NCBI GenBank assembly: GCA_051883555.1
Contig: JBJETY010000006.1
Coordinates: 1 to 15,879 of the forward strand
Length of the DNA: 15,879 nucleotides
Source: CAG-917 sp051883555
GTDB taxonomy: Bacteria; Bacillota; Clostridia; Christensenellales; CAG-917
Direction: 5' to 3'
The position numbers and the translations under genes were made by a program. Position 1 is the stretch's first letter. Each line of letters opens with the position of its first letter. Below the pieces are notes generated by a model that worked only from the letters and a program-made list of their open reading frames with translations, made no database searches and was not told the origin of the DNA. Positions 6,791 through 13,208 of this stretch are shown here, piece by piece.

Positions 6791-8273
6791 CTTTTGAATC
6801 CACCTCGGAAATAGCCGTTTTTTCTTCCTGTTTAGGTTCGTTTTCGAGTTGTTCGATAATTATTTTATCAGGAGCAATATTGATGCCGACGCGGTCGCCC
6901 TTGAACCAGTCGATTTCCGTATCGACAAAGAAATCGTAGAAATCGTCCGTGCGGACAATACATTGATAATAACTGCCTTTATATATGCTGTTTACTACCG
7001 TTCCGGATATAACGCCGTCATCTTCGTCGTCGGTGATTTCGACGTCGTCGAAGTCGATTTTTACTTTTACTTTCGTACCGTCAGGCAAATCGCTTATACA
7101 TTCAAAATTGCCGCCGCAAATGTTAACGAGATTTTTGGAAACGATTTCCGTCTTGATTTCGTTTATAATGCGTGATTTGTGCATAATGTGAAGGTCGAAA
7201 GGTTTGACGTAAATTCCGATAACCGAGCCTTTTTCCTGTGCGGTTGTATCATGGATAACGAGTTCGTTTTCGTTTGCGATAACGGTAATCTGATAGTGGT
7301 CGCCTTTGAAAACACAGCTGTCAACAGTTGCTTTAAGTATAGCTTTTTTATCGTCGGCAGGAAGGATTTTAAAGTCTTCGGGACGGATTATAACGTCGAT
7401 AGGTTCTTTTTTCTTGAAACCGTGGTCGACGCATTCGAATACCGTATCGCAGAATTCTACTTTATAATCTTCGAGCATAATTCCCGAAAGAATGTTTGAT
7501 TCTCCGATAAAGTCGGCGACGAAAGCGTTTGCAGGTTCGTCGTAAATTTCTTCAGGGGAGGCAATCTGCTGAATTTCGCCGCTTCTCATAACGACGACTT
7601 TATCGCTCATTGTAAGGGCTTCTTCCTGGTCGTGCGTTACGTAAATAAACGTAATGCCGAGATTTTTATGCATGTTTTTGAGTTCGAGCTGCATGTCTTT
7701 TCTCATTTTAAGGTCGAGAGCGCCGAGCGGTTCGTCAAGTAGCAAAACTTCCGGTTCGTTTACCAAAGCTCTTGCAATAGCGACGCGCTGTTGTTGACCG
7801 CCCGAAAGGCTAGATACGTTTCTGTGTCCGTAATCTTCGAGGTCTACCATTTTAAGAGCGGCGTCAACTTTTCTTTTGATTTCCTCTTTCGTGAATTTGC
7901 GGTATTTGGTTATAAATCTGCCTTTACCGTCGTAATAGGTATCGGTAGGTACTTTTTGAAGTTTAAGACCGAAAGCGATATTGTTAAATACGTTAAGGTG
8001 AGGGAAGAGAGCGTATTTTTGGAATACGGTGTTTACTTTTCTCAGATGAGGAGGAAGTTTCGTAATGTCTTCGCCGTTGAAAAAGATTTGTCCGCTGGTT
8101 GGCATTTCAAAACCTGCAATCATTCTTAACGTGGTTGTTTTGCCGCAGCCCGAAGGACCGAGCAAAGTAACGAATTCGCCTTTTTTAATAACAAGGCTTG
8201 CATTTTTTACTGCTTCTTTTCCGTCGTACACCTTACAGACGTTTTTAAGTTCGATGATGTTTTCCTTTTGCAT
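6777..8273 (-). CDS. potA: Spermidine/putrescine ABC transporter ATP-binding protein (extended form)
   Basis: A 498-residue importer ATPase that energises the PotBC channel. It has the Walker A motif GPSGCGKT (39-46), the Q-loop glutamine in VFQKYALFPH (Q85), the signature LSGGQ (156-160), Walker B VLLLDE (176-181) and the switch histidine H214. The segment TDTYYDGKGRFITKYRKF (about 110-127) is an insertion in the helical subdomain relative to E. coli PotA. The C-terminal part is long: one TOBE-like region at about 295-365 and a second at about 420-475 (GTVVNSIYKGSYYQCIVRT, GDRVGINIAPDKI), then an acidic tail. E. coli PotA has 378 residues. AGGAGT (8283-8278) precedes the ATG. It follows the XRE regulator by 15 bases and overlaps potB by 14. 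Confidence 0.95.
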   Translation of the reverse strand: MQKENIIELKNVCKVYDGKEAVKNASLVIKKGEFVTLLGPSGCGKTTTLRMIAGFEMPTSGQIFFNGEDITKLPPHLRKVNTVFQKYALFPHLNVFNNIAFGLKLQKVPTDTYYDGKGRFITKYRKFTKEEIKRKVDAALKMVDLEDYGHRNVSSLSGGQQQRVAIARALVNEPEVLLLDEPLGALDLKMRKDMQLELKNMHKNLGITFIYVTHDQEEALTMSDKVVVMRSGEIQQIASPEEIYDEPANAFVADFIGESNILSGIMLEDYKVEFCDTVFECVDHGFKKKEPIDVIIRPEDFKILPADDKKAILKATVDSCVFKGDHYQITVIANENELVIHDTTAQEKGSVIGIYVKPFDLHIMHKSRIINEIKTEIVSKNLVNICGGNFECISDLPDGTKVKVKIDFDDVEITDDEDDGVISGTVVNSIYKGSYYQCIVRTDDFYDFFVDTEIDWFKGDRVGINIAPDKIIIEQLENEPKQEEKTAISEVDSKDEEN

Positions 8274-8288
8274 ATTTACTCCTAAAAA

Positions 8289-8822
8289 TTAAAAAGTAGG
8301 CGGGCTCGATACCCATATGATTTTTGCCGGACTGTCCGACTTGTTTTCGATGTAATGTACTTTTTTACTTTCGAAATAGAAGGATTCTCCTTGTTTGACA
8401 AAATATTCTCGTTTGCCGATATTAAGATAAATTTCGCCTTCTAAAACGTATCCGAATTCTTCTCCTTCATGAGGCATATCGCTTTGCGTGACTTTATGCG
8501 GAGCGATTTCCGTAAAGATGGGTTCCATTTCGTTTTTTTGCGCATTAGGAACAAGCCATACTATTTTTTGTTCGTCAGTTAGTTTTTCGCAATAATCGTT
8601 TTCGCCGAATACCACCTGCTCGCCGCCGTCGTCGCTGAAAAATTCCGACGGGGTTGTGCCGAGCGCTGACAGAATGTCAAGCAAAGTTGCAATCGATGGG
8701 GACGTTAGCTCGTTTTCAAGCTGTGATATATAACCTTTCGTCAGTTCGCATCTGTCTCCCAATTCTTCTTGTGTGAGTCCGCCTTTTAGTCGCAAATCTT
8801 TTATTTTCGCTCCTATTTCCAT
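8289..8822 (-). CDS. XRE-family regulator with C-terminal cupin domain, probable polyamine-responsive regulator
   Basis: A 177-residue protein with two domains. Residues 5-60 form a lambda-repressor-type helix-turn-helix (IKDLRLKGGLTQEELGDRCELTKGYISQLE is spread over 7-36). Residues about 115-172 form a small beta-barrel cupin, with EGEEFGYVLEGEIYL and GESFYFESKKVHYIEN as its two motifs. This is the architecture of PuuR and related regulators, in which the cupin senses a small ligand. It is the first gene of the pot operon, ahead of potA, an arrangement common in Firmicutes, which suggests it senses polyamines and controls the operon and itself. AAGGAGA (8837-8831) precedes the ATG. The long leader upstream carries inverted repeats that could be its operator. 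Ligand and target are inferred. Confidence 0.93.
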   Translation of the reverse strand: MEIGAKIKDLRLKGGLTQEELGDRCELTKGYISQLENELTSPSIATLLDILSALGTTPSEFFSDDGGEQVVFGENDYCEKLTDEQKIVWLVPNAQKNEMEPIFTEIAPHKVTQSDMPHEGEEFGYVLEGEIYLNIGKREYFVKQGESFYFESKKVHYIENKSDSPAKIIWVSSPPTF

Positions 8823-8845
8823 ATCGGTTCTCCTTATATTTTTTT

Positions 8846-8915
8846 GTTTAGTATTTTTAAACTGCCCGTTTAACCGATAAAGTTAAACTAAATTTTAAGT
8901 TTAGTAAAACTAAAC
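8846..8915. promoter_or_regulatory. Candidate operator sites of the XRE-cupin regulator
   Basis: The leader between the promoter and the regulator start holds a perfect inverted repeat, GTTTAGT-AAA-ACTAAAC (8899-8915). A related half-site, AAACTAAA, lies at 8885-8892 facing AAGTTTAG, another GTTTAGT is at 8846-8852, and a looser pair TTAAAC...GTTTAA is at 8857-8873. All lie just downstream of the predicted start near 8925, a position where a bound repressor would block transcription. Assignment to this regulator rests on position only. Confidence 0.6.
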
Positions 8916-8931
8916 ACAAACAACGATAAAA

Positions 8932-8959
8932 ATTATATCATTTTGCATATATATGTCAA
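8932..8959 (-). promoter_or_regulatory. Strong promoter of the XRE-pot operon
   Basis: On the minus strand the sequence reads TTGACA (8959-8954), a 16-nt spacer ending in TGA, and TATAAT (8937-8932). Both hexamers match the sigma-A consensus exactly and the TGn extension is present. The start should lie near 8925, giving a leader of about 100 bases before the regulator ATG. Confidence 0.88.
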
Positions 8960-9384
8960 CAAAAAACATATTGAAAAGGGAAAATAAATTTAAAAAGTAC
9001 ATTAAAATTTTAAATTCTGACTTGCGAACAAAAATTTTGCGTTGCTAAGAGATTATTTACGCATTTTAAAAGGTGTCTAGTGAGCAGATTTTTATCGTAA
9101 AATTTATGTTAAAACGGCGCGTTTATAATGGGTTAATCATTTATAAGTTTATACTTATAAAGTCGATATTAATAATTATAAAGTCTATGTTTATAAAGCT
9201 ATATCACTAATTATAAAGTTTGTTATTGCAATTTTAAGCTTTGTTTTGCTGTTTATAAAGCTTGGTATTGCAATTTTTAAATTAGATATAGTAATTTATA
9301 GTTCGATATTTTTTAATTTGTTTACTGCCGCAAATAGCCGCAACCGATGGTAAATGGATGCGTGTTATATGAAAAACAGACCTA
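8960..9384. other. AT-rich divergent intergenic region
   Basis: Together with the leader and promoters on either side, this separates the pot operon from the HD phosphohydrolase gene. No coding sequence is convincing. Its right part is the tandem repeat array described separately. The left part (8960-9120) has no recognised structure apart from a weak symmetrical word around 9026-9047. Confidence 0.5.
9141..9315. repeat. Degenerate tandem array, period about 21 bp
   Basis: TTATAAAG followed by T or C occurs at 9155, 9176, 9191, 9211 and 9253, with a related TTATAAGTT at 9141. From 9211 the period is strictly 21: units begin at 9211, 9232, 9253, 9274 and 9295. Alternate units are most alike: 9211-9231 and 9253-9273 both read TTATAAAG and end in TATTGCAA, 42 bases apart. 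Earlier units are 21, 15 and 20 bases long. It could be a decayed minisatellite or a row of protein-binding sites two helical turns apart. Confidence 0.65.
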
Positions 9385-9413
9385 TTGAAAAAACAGAGCG
9401 GATATGTTATAAT
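9385..9413 (+). promoter_or_regulatory. Promoter of the HD phosphohydrolase, start on the ATG
   Basis: TTGAAA (9385-9390), a 17-nt spacer ending in TGT, and a perfect TATAAT (9408-9413). Seven bases on is 9420, the A of an ATG that has no ribosome binding site. The layout predicts a leaderless transcript. It also argues against the upstream ATG at 9354, which would put the promoter inside the coding region. Confidence 0.85.
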
Positions 9414-9419
9414 TGCAAT

Positions 9420-10631
9420 ATGGAAAAAGAAACTAGTTATAACAGACCGAGCGATGAGCTTGAAAGGCAGATTTATCTGGATAAAAAAAATCATTGGAAA
9501 AATCCTTACGCCTTTGAAGATAGTCGTATTTTGCGTAGAAACCGCGATAAGGACAAGGCAACGTGCGTTCGCCCTGCATTTGTTCGTGACGTTGAAAAGA
9601 TTTTGCATCTGCCTTTATATAATCGTTACAGCGATAAGACTCAGGTTTTTTCCTTTTATAAAAACGACGACATAACCAGAAGGGGACTTCACGTTCAGAT
9701 TGTTTCGAGGATAGCTCGCGACATCGGTCAGGCGTTGAGTTTAAATTGCGACCTTATTGAAGCGATTGCTTTAGGTCACGATATAGGGCATACGCCGTTC
9801 GGACACGCAGGCGAGCGTTTTTTAAGCGAGCTTTTGCACGAAAACACAGGACGGTATTTCAATCATAACGTGCAAAGCGTGAGAGTTTTAGACACGCTTT
9901 ATTTAAGGAATCTTTCTTTGCAGACGCTTGACGGTATTCTTTGCCATAACGGTGAATTTGAAATGAAAGAATACAGACCTACGCGGGATATAACGTTTGA
10001 GGAATTCGACAGAAAAGTCGAAAACTGTTATACCGACCCGAAGGCTTGCGAAAAACTTGTTCCGACGACTCTTGAAGCATGCGTTGTCAGAATATGCGAT
10101 ATAATTGCGTATTTAGGAAAGGACAGACAGGACGCCCGAAAGGCGTTGAGAAAAAATTTGCCTTTCAATTCCGATTATATAGGAATTACCAATTCGGAAA
10201 TCATCAATAATCTTACGATTGATATTTTGGAACACAGTTATAAAAAGGACTATCTTCTTCTTAGCGAAGCCGCGTTCAATGCCTTAAAAACCGCAAAGAA
10301 GGAGAATTACGAATTTATTTACAATAACAAGGAACTTGAAGCAAAATATAACGAAATAATAAAACCAATGTTTCGCGACGTTTATTACAGTTTGCTGGAC
10401 TCTGTCGTTAAAAAGGATAAAAAATCGACGATTTACCGTCATCATATCGAAAATATCGACACTTACTATAAATATTATGCTAAGGACGCCCTTTATTCCG
10501 ACGGTGAACCGAATCAGATTGTATGCGATTATATAGCGTCGATGACGGACGACTATTTTATAGATTTGCATAAGTTGTTGTTTCCCGACAGCAAATATAA
10601 GGTGGAATATATATCGTATTTTTCCGATTGA
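9420..10631 (+). CDS. dGTPase-like HD-domain phosphohydrolase
   Basis: A 403-residue metal-dependent HD hydrolase of the deoxyguanosine triphosphate triphosphohydrolase family, whose members split dNTPs into deoxynucleoside and triphosphate. YNRYSDKTQVF (68-77) matches the family's R-x-x-KTQVF block. The metal ligands are H91 (RRGLHVQIV), H120-D121 in GHDIGHTPFGHAGE and a later aspartate in RICDIIAYLGKD. H124 and H129 are the usual active-site histidines, and FNHNVQSVRVL follows. I chose ATG 9420 because the promoter predicts transcription from that base. An in-frame ATG at 9354 adds 22 residues that overlap the promoter and has no ribosome binding site. Exact substrate preference cannot be read from sequence. 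It is a single gene with no partner in the next 200 bases. Confidence 0.9.
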   Translation: MEKETSYNRPSDELERQIYLDKKNHWKNPYAFEDSRILRRNRDKDKATCVRPAFVRDVEKILHLPLYNRYSDKTQVFSFYKNDDITRRGLHVQIVSRIARDIGQALSLNCDLIEAIALGHDIGHTPFGHAGERFLSELLHENTGRYFNHNVQSVRVLDTLYLRNLSLQTLDGILCHNGEFEMKEYRPTRDITFEEFDRKVENCYTDPKACEKLVPTTLEACVVRICDIIAYLGKDRQDARKALRKNLPFNSDYIGITNSEIINNLTIDILEHSYKKDYLLLSEAAFNALKTAKKENYEFIYNNKELEAKYNEIIKPMFRDVYYSLLDSVVKKDKKSTIYRHHIENIDTYYKYYAKDALYSDGEPNQIVCDYIASMTDDYFIDLHKLLFPDSKYKVEYISYFSD

Positions 10632-10801
10632 CGTTTAATTTGTATCGTTGTTGCAAGGCTATATAATTATTTTTCGTAGCTAAACGCTGTAAAATGCCTA
10701 AGAATTGTCTAAAATCCGAATCGCTGTATTTTGGAAATTAAAAACACGGCAAAAGTTATTTAAAAAAGCTCATTTTTTGAGATTAAATGTAAAAATGCAT
10801 A

Positions 10802-10830
10802 TTGAATTTTTCAATTTGCTATGTTAATAT
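10802..10830 (+). promoter_or_regulatory. Promoter of the 23-residue-repeat protein gene
   Basis: TTGAAT (10802-10807), a 17-nt spacer ending in TGT, and TAATAT (10825-10830). The start should lie near 10837, about 30 bases before the ATG. The gene therefore has its own transcription unit, closed by the hairpin at 11485. Confidence 0.75.
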
Positions 10831-10867
10831 AAAAATATAATAAATCATATGAGAAGGAGCAGAAATT

Positions 10868-11446
10868 ATGGGTATCGATAAAGATTATAAAAAGTTGATT
10901 AAATCATACAAAGAAGATTGGACGGCAATCAGCGCCGACCAAAATATCGATGAAGAATTTATAAGGGAATTTGCCGATAAGGTTGTTTGGCGAGTTATCG
11001 CTGAAAAACAACAGCTTAGCGAAGATTTTATCGAAGAATATTTCGATAAAATGGAATTGACGACGATTCTTACCAAGCAAAAAGTTTCTGAAAACTTTCT
11101 TAGAAAACATATGGACAAATTCAAATGGAGTGACTGGAAAGTCTTGTCTTCCTGCCAAAAACTTTCTGAGAAATTTATTCTGGATTTTGAAAACAGAGTT
11201 AACTGGCCTGATATTTCTGCCGGACAGGAATTGTCCGAAAAGTTTATTGAGGAACACGCTGATAAAATCAAATGGGAATACGTTGCGAGATACCAGAAAA
11301 TTTCAGAAGATTTCTTCTGGAAACATCAGGATAAAATAGACGTAAACTTTTTGGTAAAAAGTCAGAAAGTCGATACGTCCAAGTGGTCGCGTAAATTCCA
11401 GGAATTGAAAGAAAAAGAGGCGGCAAAGGCGGAAGTTCTTTATTAA
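10868..11446 (+). CDS. Unrecognised protein of six 23-residue W-x-x-I-S repeats
   Basis: A 192-residue soluble, highly charged protein that I do not recognise. It is almost entirely tandem 23-residue units beginning at residues 18, 41, 64, 90, 113 and 136, with a three-residue insertion before unit 4 and a partial seventh unit from 159. The shared pattern is a W (L in unit 3), two residues, an I-S-like pair, a Q, then LSEKFIEEHADKIKW-type sequence. Each unit looks like a short strand or turn plus a helix, suggesting a solenoid that may bind a protein or nucleic acid. Similar unit patterns occur in some uncharacterised phage and bacterial repeat proteins, which I recall only loosely. There is no signal peptide or membrane helix. 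AGAAGGAGC precedes the ATG by a normal distance. It has its own promoter and terminator. Confidence 0.85.
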   Translation: MGIDKDYKKLIKSYKEDWTAISADQNIDEEFIREFADKVVWRVIAEKQQLSEDFIEEYFDKMELTTILTKQKVSENFLRKHMDKFKWSDWKVLSSCQKLSEKFILDFENRVNWPDISAGQELSEKFIEEHADKIKWEYVARYQKISEDFFWKHQDKIDVNFLVKSQKVDTSKWSRKFQELKEKEAAKAEVLY

Positions 11447-11484
11447 ATAAAACGCATTATATGAAAATATAATCGAGTAGTAGT

Positions 11485-11515
11485 AAGCTATGGCTTTGCC
11501 ATAGCTTTTTCTTTT
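11485..11515 (+). terminator. Rho-independent terminator of the repeat-protein gene
   Basis: AAGCTATGGC (11485-11494) pairs with GCCATAGCTT (11498-11507) around a TTT loop, and is followed by a T-rich tract broken by one C. It starts 38 bases after the stop codon. Confidence 0.92.
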
Positions 11516-11545
11516 AAACATGATTTAAATTTTAATGTAAACTTT

Positions 11546-11574
11546 GTACCCGTAATTGATAATTTTACGGGTAC
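11546..11574. repeat. Inverted repeat between convergent genes
   Basis: GTACCCGTAA (11546-11555) and TTACGGGTAC (11565-11574) form a 10-bp stem with a nine-base loop. It lies 45 bases past the DUF1540 stop. Neither side has a U-tract, so it may be a weak terminator for that gene or an mRNA end structure. Confidence 0.45.
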
Positions 11575-11619
11575 GGTTTAAGACAGCGTTAACGTAAAAT
11601 CATCTATTATATATTTACG

Positions 11620-11937
11620 TTATTTTGATTTGCTGACGATTCTGGTTTTGCATTTTGTAGAAAGCAATTTATCGTCGACGACGATTTCTTCACAGCTGCA
11701 CACTCTATCGTGATTGTATATGCAATTTGCGTCGCAACCTACAATCGCTTCGGTATCCGAAAGATTGTCGAGTTCTTCAGACGCTTCGACGTCTGCAAAA
11801 GCTTGGGCGAGTACGCCGCCGTCACGTTTTATTTTCGACATGCATTTTGCCGTTTCTCCAATCGATATAACTCCCGCAAAGCAGGTATTTTTTAAATTAT
11901 GTTCACAATTTGCAGTATGGCATAAAATTTTTTTCAT
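11620..11937 (-). CDS. DUF1540-family cysteine-rich small protein (two modules)
   Basis: A 105-residue protein with two copies of the DUF1540 cysteine pattern. Module 1 is CHTANCEHNLKNTCFAG (C6, C11, C19) with C32 following. Module 2 is GCDANCIYNHDRVCSCE (C68, C72, C80, C82) with C96 following. Such modules probably bind a metal, likely zinc or iron, but the family has no established function. The modules are linked by an acidic, alanine-rich stretch (about 41-66). The start is ATG 11937: GGAGG (11947-11943) lies five bases before it. A TTG further upstream overlaps that ribosome binding site and is rejected. The gene is divergent from rplI, and a TATAAT at 11978-11973 on the minus strand may be its -10. 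Confidence 0.85.
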   Translation of the reverse strand: MKKILCHTANCEHNLKNTCFAGVISIGETAKCMSKIKRDGGVLAQAFADVEASEELDNLSDTEAIVGCDANCIYNHDRVCSCEEIVVDDKLLSTKCKTRIVSKSK

Positions 11938-11983
11938 ATTTTCCTCCAAATAAATTATTTGCTAAATTTAAAATTATATACTG

Positions 11984-12012
11984 TTGAAATTTTCTACGGC
12001 TTATGATATATT
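11984..12012 (+). promoter_or_regulatory. Promoter of the rplI operon
   Basis: TTGAAA (11984-11989), a 17-nt spacer ending in TGA, and TATATT (12007-12012). The start should lie near 12019, giving a leader of about 43 bases to the rplI ATG. The -35 lies within the likely promoter of the divergent DUF1540 gene. Confidence 0.8.
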
Positions 12013-12061
12013 ACTAACAACGAATAATAAAATCTCATACAGGCGGTTTAAAGGAGCATAT

Positions 12062-12511
12062 ATGAAAGTTATATTACTAAGCGACGTAAAAGGAACAGGT
12101 AAAAAAGACGAAATTTTGGAAGTTAACGACGGATTTGCAAGAAACTTTCTTTTGAAGAAAGGGTTGGCTCAGGAAGCTACGAAACAAAACGTTAATATGC
12201 TCAATCATAAAAAGAAGCTTGAAGAAGAAAGGCTTGCACAAGAACTTGCGGACGCAAAGGTGCTTGCCGACAAAATTTCCAATACGGAAGTCAGCGTAAA
12301 AGTCAGATGCGGCGAAAACGGAAAGATGTTCGGCGCTGCAACGGGAGCTGAAATCTCGGCTGCGCTCAAAGAACAGGGAATTGAAGTCGATAAGAAAAAA
12401 ATAGTATTGAAAGAAAATATAAAAGAATACGGCCTTTACAATGTGACGGTTAAGGTTTATGCAAACGTGCATGCAACGCTTAAAGTAAACGTGGTAAAAG
12501 ATGTCAGATAA
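12062..12511 (+). CDS. rplI: 50S ribosomal protein L9
   Basis: A 149-residue large-subunit protein, the same length as L9 of E. coli. The N-terminal rRNA-binding domain begins MKVILLSDVKGTGKKDEILEVNDGFARNFLLKKGLA, spread over residues 1-36 and containing the family's G-K-K/V-N-x-G-x-A-R-N-F/L signature. A long charged helix (about 41-75, rich in K and E) links to the C-terminal domain (CGENGKMFGAAT, then VDKKKIVLKENIKEYGLYNVTVKV). AAGGAG (12051-12056) lies five bases before the ATG. An in-frame ATG at 11984 would add 26 residues but lies inside the promoter. It heads an operon of RNA-methylation genes and overlaps the next gene by 11 bases. Confidence 0.97.
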   Translation: MKVILLSDVKGTGKKDEILEVNDGFARNFLLKKGLAQEATKQNVNMLNHKKKLEEERLAQELADAKVLADKISNTEVSVKVRCGENGKMFGAATGAEISAALKEQGIEVDKKKIVLKENIKEYGLYNVTVKVYANVHATLKVNVVKDVR

Positions 12512-13208
12512 TTTAAGAGAAGACGATTTACAAACGGGTGGATTGAGGCTTGTCCAGAATCCATCCTTTTATTGTTTCAATTCGGACAGCGTAGTGCTTG
12601 CAAATCTTTGCAAAGCGTCTCCCGGAAAAAAAATAGTAGAATTAGGGGCAGGAAGCGGCGTTATTTCGGTTTTGCTTGCAGGCAAAAGAGGGGCAAACGA
12701 CGTAGTTGCGGTTGAAAAGCAACCTGAAATGTTCGACCTTCTTGTTAAAAACGTTCAATTGAATTGTCTGACCGAAAAAATAAAACCGGTTATGGCGGAT
12801 ATAAAAGACATATTTAAAATTTTACGTCCGCAGTCGGCAGACGTGGTTGTCGTCAATCCGCCGTATGAAAAAGCGAACGGAAATTTTTCCGTCGTTGATA
12901 ATTGTCGAACGGAAAATCTTGCAACGCTCGAAGACTTTATTGCCGTCGCTGCAAAGTTGTTGTCGTTCGGGAAAGAGTTGTATCTTGTAAACCGTGTACG
13001 CAGGCTTGCCGGAACAATCGTATTGTTGAACGAATACAAAATGGCGGCGAAAGAAATTACAATGATTTATCCGAAGTTGTCTAAAGGAGTTGACACGTTT
13101 ATCGTAAAAGCGGTAAAAGGCGGTAAAAACGATTTAATCGTAAAAACGCTCATCGAGATGGACGAAAACGGTGAGCCGACAAACGAATTCAAGGAGCTTT
13201 ATAACTAA
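12501..13208 (+). CDS. tRNA1(Val) (adenine(37)-N6)-methyltransferase-like protein (TrmN6/YfiC/YabB family)
   Basis: A 235-residue class I SAM-dependent methyltransferase. It has motif I VELGAGSGVISVLLA (46-60), the acidic residue of motif II (AVEKQ, E72) and the adenine N6-methylating motif NPPY (119-122). The N-terminal QTGGLRLVQNPSFYCFNSDSVVLANL is typical of the YfiC/TrmN6 group and runs over residues 11-36. In Bacillus the orthologue yabB lies next to rsmI (yabC), as here. The ATG overlaps the end of rplI by 11 bases, and its stop overlaps the rsmI ATG by one base (TAATG), so translation is probably coupled. The exact tRNA target is inferred from the family. Confidence 0.88.
   Translation: MSDNLREDDLQTGGLRLVQNPSFYCFNSDSVVLANLCKASPGKKIVELGAGSGVISVLLAGKRGANDVVAVEKQPEMFDLLVKNVQLNCLTEKIKPVMADIKDIFKILRPQSADVVVVNPPYEKANGNFSVVDNCRTENLATLEDFIAVAAKLLSFGKELYLVNRVRRLAGTIVLLNEYKMAAKEITMIYPKLSKGVDTFIVKAVKGGKNDLIVKTLIEMDENGEPTNEFKELYN

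Noticed and set aside
9354..9419. An in-frame ATG at 9354 that would lengthen the HD phosphohydrolase by 22 residues
   Set aside because: This segment contains the TTGAAA/TATAAT promoter, has no ribosome binding site, and its residues (DACYMKNRPIEKTERICYN) do not resemble the family.
10760..10815. Short hairpins (CTCA...TGAG and TTGAA-TTT-TTCAA) as terminator of the HD gene
   Set aside because: The stems are only four to five AT-rich pairs, and the second overlaps the -35 of the next promoter.
11938..11949. TTG start giving the DUF1540 protein four extra residues
   Set aside because: The TTG is part of the GGAGG ribosome binding site that serves ATG 11937.
11984..12061. An in-frame ATG at 11984 (actually an alternative-start frame) adding 26 residues to L9
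   Set aside because: It overlaps the rplI promoter. The 149-residue form starts at MKVILL, matches L9 length and has AAGGAG at the right distance.
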